From the NCBI GenBank assembly GCA_009760855.2, contig WPIO01000001.1:19555501-19619500 (forward strand): a DNA stretch of 64,000 nucleotides, in the 5' to 3' direction. Shown here one piece after another: positions 22,360 through 33,645 of the stretch (its first letter is position 1; each line of letters begins with the position of its first letter). A model generated the notes under the pieces. The model did no database searches, was not told the DNA's origin, and worked only from the letters and a program-made list of their open reading frames with translations. The DNA comes from Cristatella mucedo. Lineage: Eukaryota > Bryozoa > Phylactolaemata > Cristatellidae. The position numbers and the translations under genes are program-made.

Positions 22360-22870
22360 ACCTCATCGAGCACTTTTTTTCGTGGCTCTAGATAATAAGT
22401 CAATAGTTTTATATTTCCTCCAAGATGTCTTTCCGCAGCTGTGAAAGGCAAAGCTGGCATCTTTCTCGAACCACAGATAAAGAATATGTTATAGTATGAC
22501 GAATTGGCAAAAAAGCCTAACAGGACCAAAATGAGCGGCTTGGACACAATTTCACATTTTGCAGTCGTCTGCCGCTTTCTAGATAATCACACAGGGCTGG
22601 AAACTACGCAAAGCTGGTGCAGGCTCTCAAAAAAGAACTGCGCAAAGAAAGATGCAAAATTCTCCTTAAAGTCCATTTCATTGGTGCTCATCTTGACAAA
22701 GTCTACGAATGACAACATGGAAGCTTCCTCACAGGAGCAAGGCTAGTGTTTTAATCAGGATTTACTGGCCTTTGAACGTCATTAACAAGGACAGCGTAAC
22801 AAAACATGACGTCGGCTATGTATGGGGGCTTATAGAAAGTGATTTGCAGTATAACCGCAAACCTAGAACA
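22360..22870 (-). repeat. Unclassified repeat Y, copy 1
   Basis: The segment is alignable by eye with 52290-52640. Both encode on the minus strand an EMDF-K motif (VDFVKMSTNEMDFKEN here, FEFIKMRIKEMDFKRY there). The frames are broken. It is probably the relic of a transposon or retrocopied gene. The family was not recognised. Confidence 0.45.
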
Positions 22871-23099
22871 GCTACTCATTTCTAACCCTCATTTTTTGGG
22901 TGACTTCAGAAACTACGCTGATATTTATTGAACCCTACATGCAAACATTTATGGCTAGCTGTGCCAAATAAAGCTTTATACAAGTTTCGCTATCATGTGA
23001 AGGCAAGTCAAGAATGCTCGCGATAACATTTTATGCTTTTCGTAGCTAAGTGCTCAAACACTTACTATTTTATAGGTGTCAAGTGGATGTACAGATATA

Positions 23100-23158
23100 T
23101 TGTATGTGTATATGTTATATATATATATATGTATATATGTGTGCGTGTATATATAGGC

Positions 23159-23195
<37 letters not shown>
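23100..23195. repeat. Compound (TA)n/(GA)n microsatellite
   Basis: Alternating TA and GT-containing runs at 23118-23177 are followed by about nine GA units. Confidence 0.85.
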
Positions 23196-23242
23196 TATAT
23201 GTATATTTTTTGTTTACATGAAGGTTTATAGGTACCTATTTC

Positions 23243-23515
23243 TCTTCGTAAACATAATTTGGTGCGAGTGGTCACTCAGTGATTTTATTTTTATTCGCTA
23301 AGTGGCAACAGCAAATTTATTTAAATTTCATTCCACTTGGCTAAGATCGTGGCAATGGCTGTGTCCCATTAGATTTCTAATGGTGCCGTCCATGGCCGTG
23401 GTAACGTGTAATGCGAGTATGGCCGTGGCAACGGCTGCCACCTTTAAGCAGTCCGATTTTAACTCGTGCCCTTTATAGTTATTTTTCTGCCGCGTAGTCA
23501 TGATATGAATGTGGC
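23243..23515 (+). repeat. Left member of a 260-bp inverted-repeat pair
   Basis: It matches the reverse complement of 25430-25690. Shared blocks include ACATAATTTGGTGCGA at the outer end, CAGTGATTTTA, GCAATTTATTTAAAT-like sequence, GTGGCAATGGCTG, GCAACGGCTGCC, GCAGTCCGATTT and TAGTCATGATATGAA at the inner end. Confidence 0.7.
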
Positions 23516-23559
23516 ATCAGGAGATCGCGGATGCACTTGTTTTGTGGCTACAGTATTAC

Positions 23560-24060
23560 TTAGGGTTAATTAAGGACAAATTGAGAGAAAATATTGAGAA
23601 GATTGGTCTAAAAATTGAATATTTGTTTAGGGCACCTTTCAAAGAACAAACATGTCAGAAATGGGATCTGAGGTTCTTGATTTTCAAGTAAAAGGAAAGC
23701 ATCGAGTAAATGATTAGGTAGAGCATGTCTAAACGAAATTGTATTGGCAGCAGCATATCTACCAATACAAAGTTTAAATATCTCTGCATCATATGGAACT
23801 TCTGTACCAACTTGCTGAATCTAAGTACACAGGGGCAGATGTTTGCAGCTTGTTGAGATACATGCTTGTGACTTCTGTATGGCTTCATTTACAATGTAGC
23901 CTCGCGCCTTATAAAACCATAACACGGCCAATACTTGACTGATCAAAGATAAATTTTTTCGAATGTAAATTCTGGTGTTATACCGTTGAGGAAGTTCATT
24001 TATGATTATGGTTTGGTAGCTTGTGCTATGCATTCATATGACAAAACCACTTTGAATTTT
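23560..24060 (-). repeat. Unclassified repeat X, copy 1
   Basis: Colinear by eye with 50050-50420. Shared blocks include CATGTCAGAAATGGGAT, AGCATGTCTAA, TGTACCAACTTGCTGAA and TTGTGACTTCTG before a TTCATTTACAA block. The minus strand reads in long pieces (YKARGYIVNEAIQKSQA and VGTEVPYDAEIFKLCIG), so it was probably coding. No family was recognised. It lies between the two arms of the inverted-repeat pair. Confidence 0.5.
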
Positions 24061-24084
24061 AAAATCTGGAATCATAGACATCTA

Positions 24085-24145
24085 TAACAAAGTTTATCAC
24101 ATCGGTTAAACAGAGACTGATTTCTCTCAGGGTACTACACAAATG
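24085..24145 (+). mobile_element. Possible SINE1 or LINE-A tail remnant
   Basis: CAGAGACTGATTTCTCTCAG followed by GGTACTACACAAATG resembles the SINE1 terminal hairpin and GCGCTATATAAATGAA. It is short and decayed. Confidence 0.35.
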
Positions 24146-25429
24146 TCTTAGTATATTTGTTATTGATATTTAAACATAAATAGACGAGTGTAAACACACA
24201 TATTGACGACCGACGCGAAAGTGTCTACTTTTATTCACAAGAAATGAAGCACACGAGGACTTTATATACGCTTTACGTTTATTCAGGTTTAACCAAAATT
24301 CCTAACGCTATCCGATCAGACTGTTGACTGCAATTAGCTATACAGCTGTACATTTCGGGTGAAAACGTTTACCCAAAACCCGAGGTGCACGCCATTCAAT
24401 TAAAAACTCAAATCGGTCACCGATCTCTGGCTGCTTTCTTCTCACGACGGTGGCCTCAGCAGCGGTAGGTGCCAACCTGTTTTTCTGACGCTAAATGCCC
24501 TTAGAAAACCATGGGCATTCCAGACGTAACTGTTGCAGCGGCCCATTAAGCTTGGTTTGTAGGCCAAATGAGAGACCATACTCCGAATGTTTTTTTCAGT
24601 TCATCTGGTTTCGGTGACTGTTTACGCAGCATTCGCAGCTGCAGCCTTGCTGGGGCAAGGTTCTCTAAAGTCATGCACAACCCAAAATGCTTACAGACGC
24701 TACGCTTTAAAGCGAGAAAGAACCGGGAGTTCCCAATCGCTACTTACGTTTTAGCATAGATATCGTCCATGAATAGTTTGATCAGATCTGTAACTCCGGT
24801 CCTGCTGTTCCAGTTCGTTTAAGCGAAACATTCTTGAAAGCATACGACCCAGCCGATTTCCCAGGAAAAACGAAGACAGCTGTCTGAATAGTCCGGTCGT
24901 ATCCAATATCCTGATTCGAAAAACTCTCGTTAAAAATGCCAGAGTAAGTGGGAGATCCCTAGGAGCTTTTCTGGCGAGGGAGGAGAGAGCGGGCAGAGGC
25001 TGAGATCAAAGTGAGTCCTAGATCTGGGCCAGGGCCTGTGCAATCGAAGCGCAATCAAACGGCAATACCGTAGGCTTGGCTCACATCCAACGATTCCGAA
25101 CTTGCAACTTCCAGCGAACGAGCATTCCTCGGGCCAGCGAAGACCCGTGTGCATGGGATGGGGCGTATGCTGCGATTCTCGTGCTATTCTCGCGGTGGCA
25201 AACGGAACTCGGGGCCGTGCTCGGGGCCGTGCTGTTTAGATGATCGGAGCGAGATTCCACATATTAAGTCAGCGACCAAGGAGCTTCGGAGCCAGATGGC
25301 TCTGCTGCTGCTGTCGCATAGACGTTCGTAAGAGATTTGTTTTCGAATCGTCCCTTTGGAGCCGACGTGCCAATTTACTCCCGAAAGTTTACGAGAATAC
25401 CTGATCGCCAGATCAACCAGGAAGAAATT
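24146..25429. other. Unassigned DNA between inverted-repeat arms
   Basis: No coding frame with a recognisable motif was found. If the inverted-repeat arms bound a DNA transposon, this is part of its interior. Confidence 0.3.
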
Positions 25430-25690
25430 GCTTGATATCTCACGGTACTACCTTCATATCATGACTATGTAGCAGCAAATAACTAAAAAAAGGCACGAGT
25501 AGTTCAAATCGGACTGCTGAAAGGCGGCAGCCGTTGCCCTGCTGATGGTTGGAACCATTATAACGTTAAAGGGTGGCAGCCATTGCCACAATCTTAGCCA
25601 CCTGTCGTGATATTTAAATAAATTGCCCGTTTCCCCTAGCAAATAAAAACTAAATTAAAATCACTGAGCAATCGCACCAAATTATGTTAG
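25430..25690 (-). repeat. Right member of the 260-bp inverted-repeat pair
   Basis: The reverse complement aligns with 23243-23515 over nearly its whole length, with moderate divergence and small indels. The outer end (TCGCACCAAATTATGTT) mirrors the outer end of the left arm. Confidence 0.7.
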
Positions 25691-25695
25691 TCTTG

Positions 25696-25850
25696 GAGAT
25701 AAGGGTTTCGCTCTTCACGACCCAGGTCGTGGGTTAGAGCCCTGCTGTGGGCTGTACTGTATCGCTCATTGCACATGGTGGTGATGGCCGTTCAGGCTCT
25801 GCTATATAATTAAAGCCGTTAAAACAGTTATACGAGAAAATTAAACCCAA
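25696..25850 (+). mobile_element. SINE2 copy, diverged
   Basis: B-box-like GTGGGTTAGAGCCCTG, then GTGATGGCCGTTCAGGCTCT and a short A-rich end. It abuts the right inverted-repeat arm. Confidence 0.65.
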
Positions 25851-26284
25851 AAGATATATTTGTAAGCCCTTCCTGCAATTTAATTCTTACTATTTTGAAA
25901 AATAGCATGCGTAAATTTTTCAGCAAGCATTACTGCAGATATGTCAAACAATTTTGAAGATGCTTACTAATACCGCCTGTCAGGCTTTGAATATTTTGCA
26001 GATATGGGCTGCCAATTGATCGCTGGTTATTAATCTCTGATGCAGAATATTTATAATGTGTCACCATATTGATACATCTCCTTAGATAAAATGATGCTGC
26101 TGAATGAAATGCACGAGGTTGCTAATTACGCCTCACCTACACTACTTTAGGATCTTTTCCTTGCCAATTTCATTTATTTTTTATTGATAATAGCTTTCCA
26201 AATCAAAATTTAGCCTACATATAGGAGCTTTATGCAATTAAAATTAAATAATTAAACTGACTACGTAAGAAATCAAAGTCATCT

Positions 26285-26400
26285 GTATAAAGCCTTAAGA
26301 CAACTTAATCCCTATCAAGGCGCTTCAGGCATGTCGCAAGGCTCGAGCCCAGACATCGGTCACAATGCATATATTCACCTTGACCTCAGGTCAATAAAGG
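26285..26400 (-). mobile_element. SINE1 copy, diverged
   Basis: The minus strand carries the tail hairpin (decayed), then GGCTCGAGCC of the B-box region and the remains of the head. Confidence 0.6.
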
Positions 26401-27218
26401 GGAGTACCTTAACCCATGGATCAAATGAGGGTGACGTGAAAAGAGACGCGGAATTTGTGAATGCTGTGTGATCACATGAAACTTGAATGCCCATTCAGTA
26501 GACAGGAGACGAAATCTAGCTTAAACTAAGCAGACAGCATTCTTCTGCAGCCGAAAGCAGCCAGTTCCTCTAAAGTGAAAAATGCCTCAATATAGCTGTC
26601 ATATAAAGAGTTCTGCCTTTTTCGTAGAGGAACTTCACAAATTTGCTCCTACATAAAGCCCTTTCCGACTAAAGTACTTATTTAGTGGCAACCTGGGCTT
26701 TTCCGTAGGAGATTTCTTTTTGAGATATAGAGCACTCTAACGTGCGTTCGTGCTCGTTGGCGAATTCTTCCGAAAACCGAAGTTCTTGCGAACATCGTAT
26801 ACGGAAACGATGCAGCTAAGACCTGTTTAAAGTTATTCTGATTGTTGTTTGACCGTAGCGCGTAAGATATTACGTGCCTATGGATATCTAAACGCTTATC
26901 GCTTCGGGCTGCTGGTTCTCCCACGCCGGCTGCTGCCTTACCTACGCCGGCGACTAGTAACCTGCATGCTAGTTATGATCGTCAGCAGTTTTTATCGCTT
27001 CGTCATCGTAGATCACATGCATTTCTAGATATTAATGTTGTTTCTAAGATTCGTGAACTATGCATTAACAAAAGAAAAGCGCCCGGAGCCGCCGCGGTGA
27101 CCGGAACCGCCAGCTCAGACGCGGCTCGCTGGGAGGGAACTGCGAACTGAGTAACCGCTCGTTTGGTATTCCTAGCGTTGTCTCAAACCGCTTAGCACGT
27201 TCTCCCACATGCGTCACT

Positions 27219-27887
27219 GTGAATCTCTCTAACTTAGTGGTCATCAGGCCTGTTATAACTCCATCGGCCATACTTAACGCTTGCCTCTGGAACCCCCGCT
27301 CAATGTGCAATAAACCTTTGGCCATAAGTGACCTTATCTCTGAATATGGTATCGACCTGCTCGCCCTGACTGAAACTTGGCTTAAATCGATCAACTGCCC
27401 GGCAATTAAAGACGCTACTCCAACTGGATTCTCATTCATTCGCACCACTAGATCAATCAAAACTGGAGGTGGACTTGCTGATATTGTGCGCTCGAAATTC
27501 AAGGTCAAGTCATTTGCAGTACCCTCGAAGCAGTCTTTTGAATCAAAGGTCTTGGTCTCACCCGAAAACAAGCTACCGATAGTGGCAGTAGTCTGTCGCC
27601 CATCGCTTACCGAATCCTCCTTTATTTCACGTTTCTCCGATCTCGTTTCGATTCTATGTGCAAGAAATCGATCCTTCCTCGTTATGGGGGATTTCACCGT
27701 ACACTTTGATAACTTATCTGACACCTTCAGCACTGAATTTCGTGCATCGACTGACTCATTGTCTCTTGTGGCTCATGCGCATGGCCCTACTCACATCAAG
27801 GGTCACACACTGGACCAGATTTTCTCATACAACTGCACTTTGTCATCACCAATTATTACCAAATCCTGCTTATTTGACCACATGTAG
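27219..27887 (+). pseudogene. LINE-A endonuclease domain
   Basis: A 222-codon frame covers the AP-endonuclease-like domain. It has NPRSMCNK (NARS-type first block), LLALTETWL with the TETW block, VVCRPS in place of the YRPP block, VMGDFTVHFDN (GDFNxH block, Asn changed to Thr) and FDHM where SDH is expected (Ser changed to Phe). Two catalytic-region substitutions suggest this copy was inactive even apart from the downstream stops. The called start is internal to the original polypeptide. Confidence 0.85.
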
Positions 27888-28290
27888 ATCTCATTCAATC
27901 TACAGAGTGTGCCCACTTCCTCCTCTAAAATAACCTGTGAATCGCGAAACCCCAAGACCCTTGACATCGATGCTGTCCGTGCGAGAATATCTGCTGCTCA
28001 ATCCTCCCTCCGATCTGTCATCATTGGTATAAAGCTACAACATGACACTAGCTGACACGATCGACGAGTTTCCACCTCTGACTAACCGCACTGTGCGCCC
28101 CCGCCCAGACGGCCTATGGTTTACCACAGACATTAAACTGGCCAGGTCTACTAAGCGCAAGCTTGAAAAAGTATAAAAAAGATCAGGACTGACTGTCCAT
28201 CGACAAGCATATGAAGACTACTGTAGGTCGTACCAATAGATCCTAGCAAAGGCCAAGTCTAGCTTCTATAGAAACATTGTTGAATCACAG

Positions 28291-29035
28291 ATGCTCAATC
28301 CAAAAATGCTGATATCGACGATAAACCATCTCCTCAACCTCTCCCAGATTAGCTCCTTACCTGATGATCCTTGTGATGATCTAGCCGATCGCTTCTCTCG
28401 ATTCTTTGTACAGAAGATTGACAAGATCAGGGAATCCATCCCTGCAGTGACAACATCCCCACTAGAATGCTGTTCCCCGATCCCCGGCTGCACCTCAAGG
28501 TCTACATTTAAGCAGGTCACTAGTGATCTAGTCCTGAAGTTCGTATCTCAATCAAAGAAGACAACAAGTCATCTGAACCCTATTCCCACTGTACTGCTCC
28601 TACGTTGCATTGATCTTGTGCTGCCATGCATAACTAACATCATCAATGTGTCATTAGACTCAGGTCATTTCCCAGCACCTTTCAAAAAAAGCTGTAGTCA
28701 GGCCTCTTCTCAAGAAAGCAACACTAGACCAAGAGAACTTGAGCAACTACCGCTCAGTGTCCCTTCTACCATTTCTATCAAAGACACTGGAACGGGTCGT
28801 GGCAGACCAGCTGAACTCATATATCGAAACCTCACACCTTGCTAGTAAGTTTCAGTCTGGCTTTAGAGCTAATCACTCCACACAGTCAGCATTGCTTAGG
28901 GTATACAACGACCTACTTAGGAATGCAGACATGGGTAGAGTGTCTCTGCTTGTTTTGCTCAATCTTTCGGCAGCTTTTGATACGCCAAGCTGGTTTGGTC
29001 CAGTGGTTAAGGTGCTCGCCCCGACGAAGGTCTGA
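28291..29035 (+). pseudogene. LINE-A RT fingers and palm, frameshifted
   Basis: Two overlapping frames join the N-terminal RT. 28291-28740 encodes PKMLISTINHLLNLSQ and onward. 28739-28990 encodes NYRSVSLLPFLSKTLERVV, QSGFRANHSTQSALLRVYND and LLVLLNLSAAFDT. A frameshift near 28690-28740 separates them. The last motif is RT motif A; its Asp follows Phe. The frame is then cut by SINE1. Confidence 0.8.
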
Positions 29036-29135
29036 CTGAGGTCGTGAGCTCGAGCCCCAAGGCATATGCGAAGCGCCTGAATATAGATTAAGTTCTCTTA
29101 GGGCGCTATATAAATGAATTATATATTATATATAT
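28984..29135 (+). mobile_element. SINE1 copy nested in LINE-A RT motif A
   Basis: The head has GGTTTGGTCCAGTGGTTAAG and the B box GAGCTCGAGCCCC. The tail hairpin is AGCGCCTGAATATAGATTAA to GGGCGCTATATAAATGAATT. It separates AFDT from IDHKVLLESL. A short repeat (ATAC/TATAC) flanks the insertion and may be the target-site duplication. Confidence 0.85.
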
Positions 29136-30230
29136 ACTATCGATCACAAAGTTCTTCTAGAGAGCCTCTCATCTCGCCTGCGCATCACTGGCACTGCTCT
29201 ACAATGGTTCAGGTCCTATCTCAGTGGGAGACTGCAGAGTATTGAAGTAAATGGACAAAGATCATCCGAGGTGCCTTTGAAATATGGGGTACCTCAGGGC
29301 TCCGTGCTAGGTCCGGTTCTTTCACGGTTTATACTCTCCCTCTTGCTGATGTGATTGCCAAGCACAATCTAGGCTTTCACTTTTATGTGGATGACACTCA
29401 GTTGTACCTTTGCTTTGATCCCTCCCAGCCTTCGAGCACCTCAAATTCTTTAAACTCACTTGCTGCATGTATTGATGACATCCGCTCATGGATGGCAGCA
29501 AATTTTCTAAAACTAACTTGCTAGTTATGAGCAAACCTAGTGTGTTTCAGAAATTGGAAAGGCTGACGCTTAAAATTGGCTCTGCCAGCATATCTCCTGT
29601 TTCATCAGTTCGAAATCTAGGTGTCATGTTCCAAAGTGACCTTTCGTTAGACGACCACATCAGCTCCACAGTCAAGTCTGCCTACTTTCAGCTACATAAC
29701 ATTGCTAAAAGTTGGGCTTGTTTAGATAAGAATACCACGTCGAAGTTGGTCCATGCATTTGTGACATCCCTATTTGACTTCTGTAACTCACTGCTAGCTG
29801 GCCTCCGGCATGAGCAATCAGGCGATTACAGCTGGTGCAAAACTCTGCAGCTAGACTTGTCTGTCGTGAGCGTCGCAGTTACCAAATCACTCCTTTTCTC
29901 GCCGACCTGCACTGGCTACCAGTCAAGCAACGGATCGGCTTCAAGGTTTTGTCGCTTACTTTTAGGTCACTTCATTGTTTGGCTCCAGCCTATCTCTCAG
30001 ATCTACTCCCCCACCAGGCCAAGCATCGTATCACTCGCTTGTCGGAATCCAACAGTTTACCACTACCTCGTACAAACCTTAAATCCTTTGGAGATCGTGC
30101 ATTTAGTTCGTATGCTCCCAAAGCCTGGAACTCCCTCCCGACTTGCGTCAGAACATTCCCCGACTTGACCACATTTACAAAGAACTTAAAAACACACGTA
30201 TTTAGGACAGCATTTAGTTGGTCCCCGTGA
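29136..30230 (+). pseudogene. LINE-A RT palm, thumb and C-terminal domain
   Basis: It continues after SINE1 with IDHKVLLESLSSRLRITGTA, then YGVPQGSVLGPVL and YVDDTQLYLCF. A frameshift lies near the KTNLL block. The final frame 29835-30230 encodes QNSAARLVCRERRSYQITP to the end SWSP. It is colinear with 16886-18126 on the other strand. Confidence 0.85.
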
Positions 30231-30471
30231 TTCGTCCTTGATGTGCTTATGCGTGCTGACACTGTGCATGCTGCCACTAACCACATTTGCATGCTGACCC
30301 TGTGCATTTCACCCCTAACTACGTTGTTCATGTTGTTTATCATGCATGATATTACTCAAGATTCAATCGCGTTTCCCTTTGAAGCTAATGTAAAGCGCCA
30401 AGGAAGAGATTGAGTTCTCTGAGAGCGCTTTATCAAGTGCATTATTATTATTGTTATTATTATTATGAGGT

Positions 30472-32010
30472 TTCTGTAGACGGAGTGACTACCTTAATAA
30501 AGTCCACTACAAAGAGCTCGTCTCCCTCTTGAAGACTTTCATTCCCTCTGTGGTCTTCACTTGCAGAAAATCGTATTCCAGCCATATAGCGAGAAAGTCT
30601 GTCCTTCCGTCAAGCGGTAAGATCAGCAGCGAAACCACTGCACTGTAACTACTCTGCTCCGTGTAACCAACTACATTCTGCGTATCAATGATGACGGGAA
30701 TGTCACTGCCCATACCCTGCAGAATTTAGCAGCTTCTTTCGACAATTCCGATCAAGGTATCCTACTTAAATGATTGATGACGACTATCGGTCGGACAGAC
30801 GAGGAGATGGCGCGGTACATATCGTACTTGTACGATCATGTTCAATGCGTTTAGTCCTGTGGTCAGGTCTCATCCACCAGACTAGTCACCCATGAAATTT
30901 TTTGAATTCGTTCTCTGTCATTTGCTGGTCTTTATTTATACTGAACCTCTGGGGAAAGGGATCCCTTTTATACTGACGATATATAGCTGCATTTTTGTTT
31001 AAATCGTCAGAATCTGCTGCAGCCACTGATAAACTTAATGCTTGAGCATGCAGACATTCAATCCTGGATACGGCCTATTTTCTTAAACTGAACAACGATA
31101 AAGCCGATATCCTACTCGTAGGACACCCCAAGTGTGTGGCTGGACTAGGACACTGTGCTCTTCTAATAGGTGCTGCTGTAGTGCGACCGTCACCATGTGC
31201 TTGGAATTCATGTGTCGTCATTGACAAATGTCTATATTTTGCCATCATATCCGACCTCTGTCTAAGATTAGGGACTGTCTACCAGCGCGGCTTCCAAAAA
31301 ATCCCAACTAGCACCCTGGTTCTGTCTTGGCTGGATTATTGTCAATCCATTTTGGCTGAGCTACCTAGAAAAGAAGACTACTGAAGCTGGTGATGAATGT
31401 AGCTGAAATGCCAGTTTAGAAATCGGAGAGTTTCAGCCTGCGTCTCATTTTCTGAAGTGGTCGCGAAGGCTGAAGTCGACCTAGGAAGAACGAGCAGAGT
31501 TCTAACTCTGATTCACAAGGCCGTGGCCACGGACGCAGCCATGCCCTTCGCACCAGCTTCTGCCTTCTCGTGGCCACGCCCTTCGATCTTATATTGATGA
31601 TAAATTACCCATTCCATGTCCATGCTTGAAGAATGCTGACGACAAAAGGTTTCGCTCTTCAGCTCTTAGACTGCGTAACTCGCTCTCACAATTACTTCGC
31701 AACGACGTATATATTCTCCGTCTGCCGGCGGCGGCGGCGGCGGCGACAAATCCTCTGTGGCAGTCCCGGGCGGCTGCTGCTGCTGCTGCTGCTTCCGTAC
31801 TACTCGCTCTCTCGACTGTCCTCCCGACTGCGGCCGTGCATCTCACTTTTCTTTCTGCTTCGTGAGATGAAGTCGGTTGGCCACCGTGCGCGTAGCGACA
31901 GCCGGCTCAGGCTGTGTTGAGTGCTCCGTAGAAAGCTCTCCCGCCTGTGACGTACTTTGTACCCGCTGCTCGACTTCGCGGCACGGGTGAGTTACAGACG
32001 GCAGATGCAA
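30472..32010 (+). mobile_element. LINE-B RT relic, strongly decayed
   Basis: It starts GAGGTTTCTGTAGACGG, matching 11068 onward in the long LINE-B. It continues through a decayed YADD region (TTTATACTGACGATATATAG, about 30966) to the C-terminal segment near 31590-31860 and part of the 3' UTR. Frames are lost throughout. GGC and GCT trinucleotide runs at 31727-31795 sit inside the former coding segment. Confidence 0.7.
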
Positions 32011-33480
32011 AACGTCAAGTTGCATTCAGACATACAATGGCATATGAAGAAATACCATCATTCAGATGATACAGGGAATTTATTAGCAAAGTAAGTCGCC
32101 GGTGGCAGACCTTCCAGCGCACGACGACGGCGCGAGGCAGATTTTCGCGGCGCTATTGCCATCGCGAAAGGAGAATTGCTCCTGCGCCGCCGAGCCGCCC
32201 GTACGCAGAGCTTCGGGTAGCTCCGCGGCGCGCTAGGCGCGTCGAGGCACCCACTCTCTTTCTTCCAGGGCGTCGTAATCTGAGCGCGTCCGAGCACCGA
32301 CAGACCCGCGCACCGACCGGCTGCGGGCGGCGCGCGGGGCTGCGCTCCCAGCGAGCGCTGAGTGGTCGTTCGCGATGCCCGCATACTTAGCCTCCGACGC
32401 GCGGCGTGCTTGCGGCCCGCTGAGGGCTCTCCCTCGTCGTCGACGACGACCACCGGTCGCAGCCGGCTGTCGCTCGCGTGCGGCGCGTCAGCAGATGGTT
32501 AGCAGCAGCTGCTGCTGCACTCGATCGAGCCAGCACCGCCGCGACCAAACCGTTCGTTGCCGCGTCGTGCCGCGTTGGATCCGATCGCCGCTATCGATGG
32601 ACGGCGTCAGCTAGACGCTCGCTCGCTCGCACAACGCTCCGTCCTACTGCGCGGAGCTCGGTCTCGGTCTCGTCCGTGCGCCGCGCCGCGCGCCGGCTCG
32701 CCGCCTGCGCGCGGGCGGCGCTGCGCGTTCGACCGAGACCGGCGTCGCGAGCGAGCGCGTGACCGCTCGGTCCTATCGGCAGGTCTCCCGCGTGCGCGCT
32801 CTCGCGCCGTCGCGGCGAATGACGGCTGCTTTGTCGCCAGCCAGCTGCGGCAGCCGCGCGGCAGTGCGGCCTTCACCCGACGCTCGCCAGCGTCGGCCCG
32901 CGCGCACGGCCGACGCGCCGTCGCCGCCCGAGGCAGCGGCGTCGGCGTCCAGCGGAGCGGGCTGCCGAGCGAGGAGCGAGCGACGTAGCACGGAGAGGCG
33001 CTGTCAAGCCGGAAGCGTGTGGCCGCGGACGCAACGCTATCGAGAGTGTAGTTTGACATTCTCTAAAGCGGCAGGTACGCGATACCACGCAGAACAGCAA
33101 AGCGGGCTCAAAGACGTTCATTCGCACGGACGCCGCAGCGGGCCAGGTATCCTCGAACTGACTCCCCGGGCCTTTGCCGCCCGTTACTTATATACCACTG
33201 TCATAAATTGCAATAGCCCACAATCTAACGGCAGTGTCATAATCTCAATATAACCACAGAGAGAGGGGGCGGCGCGTCACCCAAGTGCCGGGCTCGCAAC
33301 GAGCGCCTCCTCAGCGACGAGACGACGCGGCGAGTTGGGCGCTCGCGGCCAGCCTCCGGATCTCCGAGCGGCGCGCCGCCGCCGCGGCGCTCCAATTCAA
33401 ATAACAGCTTTGAATTCGTTTTGCGTCGCACGCTCATGCTTGCGATCGCTATCGTGTCTGCCACTTAACGCTCTCGGGAT
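31890..33480. promoter_or_regulatory. CpG island
   Basis: GC- and CpG-dense, with open frames on all six frames. A donor-like GCAG/GTACGC lies on the plus strand at 33071 (frame reading ECSLTFSKAA before it). No ATG with a coherent protein was identified. It probably holds a promoter and non-coding first exon, direction unknown. Confidence 0.4.
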
Positions 33481-33499
33481 GAGCAGGGCTTTTTCGATG

Positions 33500-33645
33500 G
33501 GCTCGTTCTTTGCGATTCGGGTCATGGGTTCGAGTACCGCCGTAGGCAATCGTTTATTGACGGCTGCAAAAGAAGGCGCTAGCAGCCACGGCTCTTCTGC
33601 CGCTATACGAAAGAGGCTCTTTGATCAGCGAGGCCTTTCTTTTAC
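33500..33645 (+). mobile_element. SINE2 copy, diverged
   Basis: B box GGGTTCGAGTACC, then TTTATTGACGGCTGCAAAAG and GGCTCTTCTGCCGCTATACG. It sits immediately after the CpG island. Confidence 0.65.

Larger units (their letters stand above)
26880..30470 (+). mobile_element. LINE-A: near full-length ORF2 of an L2/CR1-type element, with nested SINE1
   Basis: This is the most complete LINE-A. It starts with a short N-terminal block typical of the group (YDRQQFLSLRHRRSH, then INVVSKIRELCINKRK, about 26965-27080). The endonuclease follows at 27219-27887, then a linker (FTTDIKLARSTKRKLEK), RT fingers, and RT motif A split by SINE1 at 28984-29135. Next are YGVPQGSVLGPVL (about 29283), YVDDTQLYLCF (about 29384, one change from YADD), the C-terminal domain to 30230, and the 3' UTR, hairpin and ATT repeat. 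Stops and frameshifts make it inactive. Confidence 0.9.

Noticed and set aside
27065-27733. Minus-strand 222-codon frame over the LINE-A endonuclease
   Set aside because: Antisense shadow of the endonuclease frame, which has the recognisable motifs on the plus strand.
28984-29135. Functional tRNA gene
   Set aside because: tRNA-like head with A and B boxes but no closable acceptor stem, and it is followed by the SINE1 body and LINE-type hairpin. The same applies to the other SINE heads.
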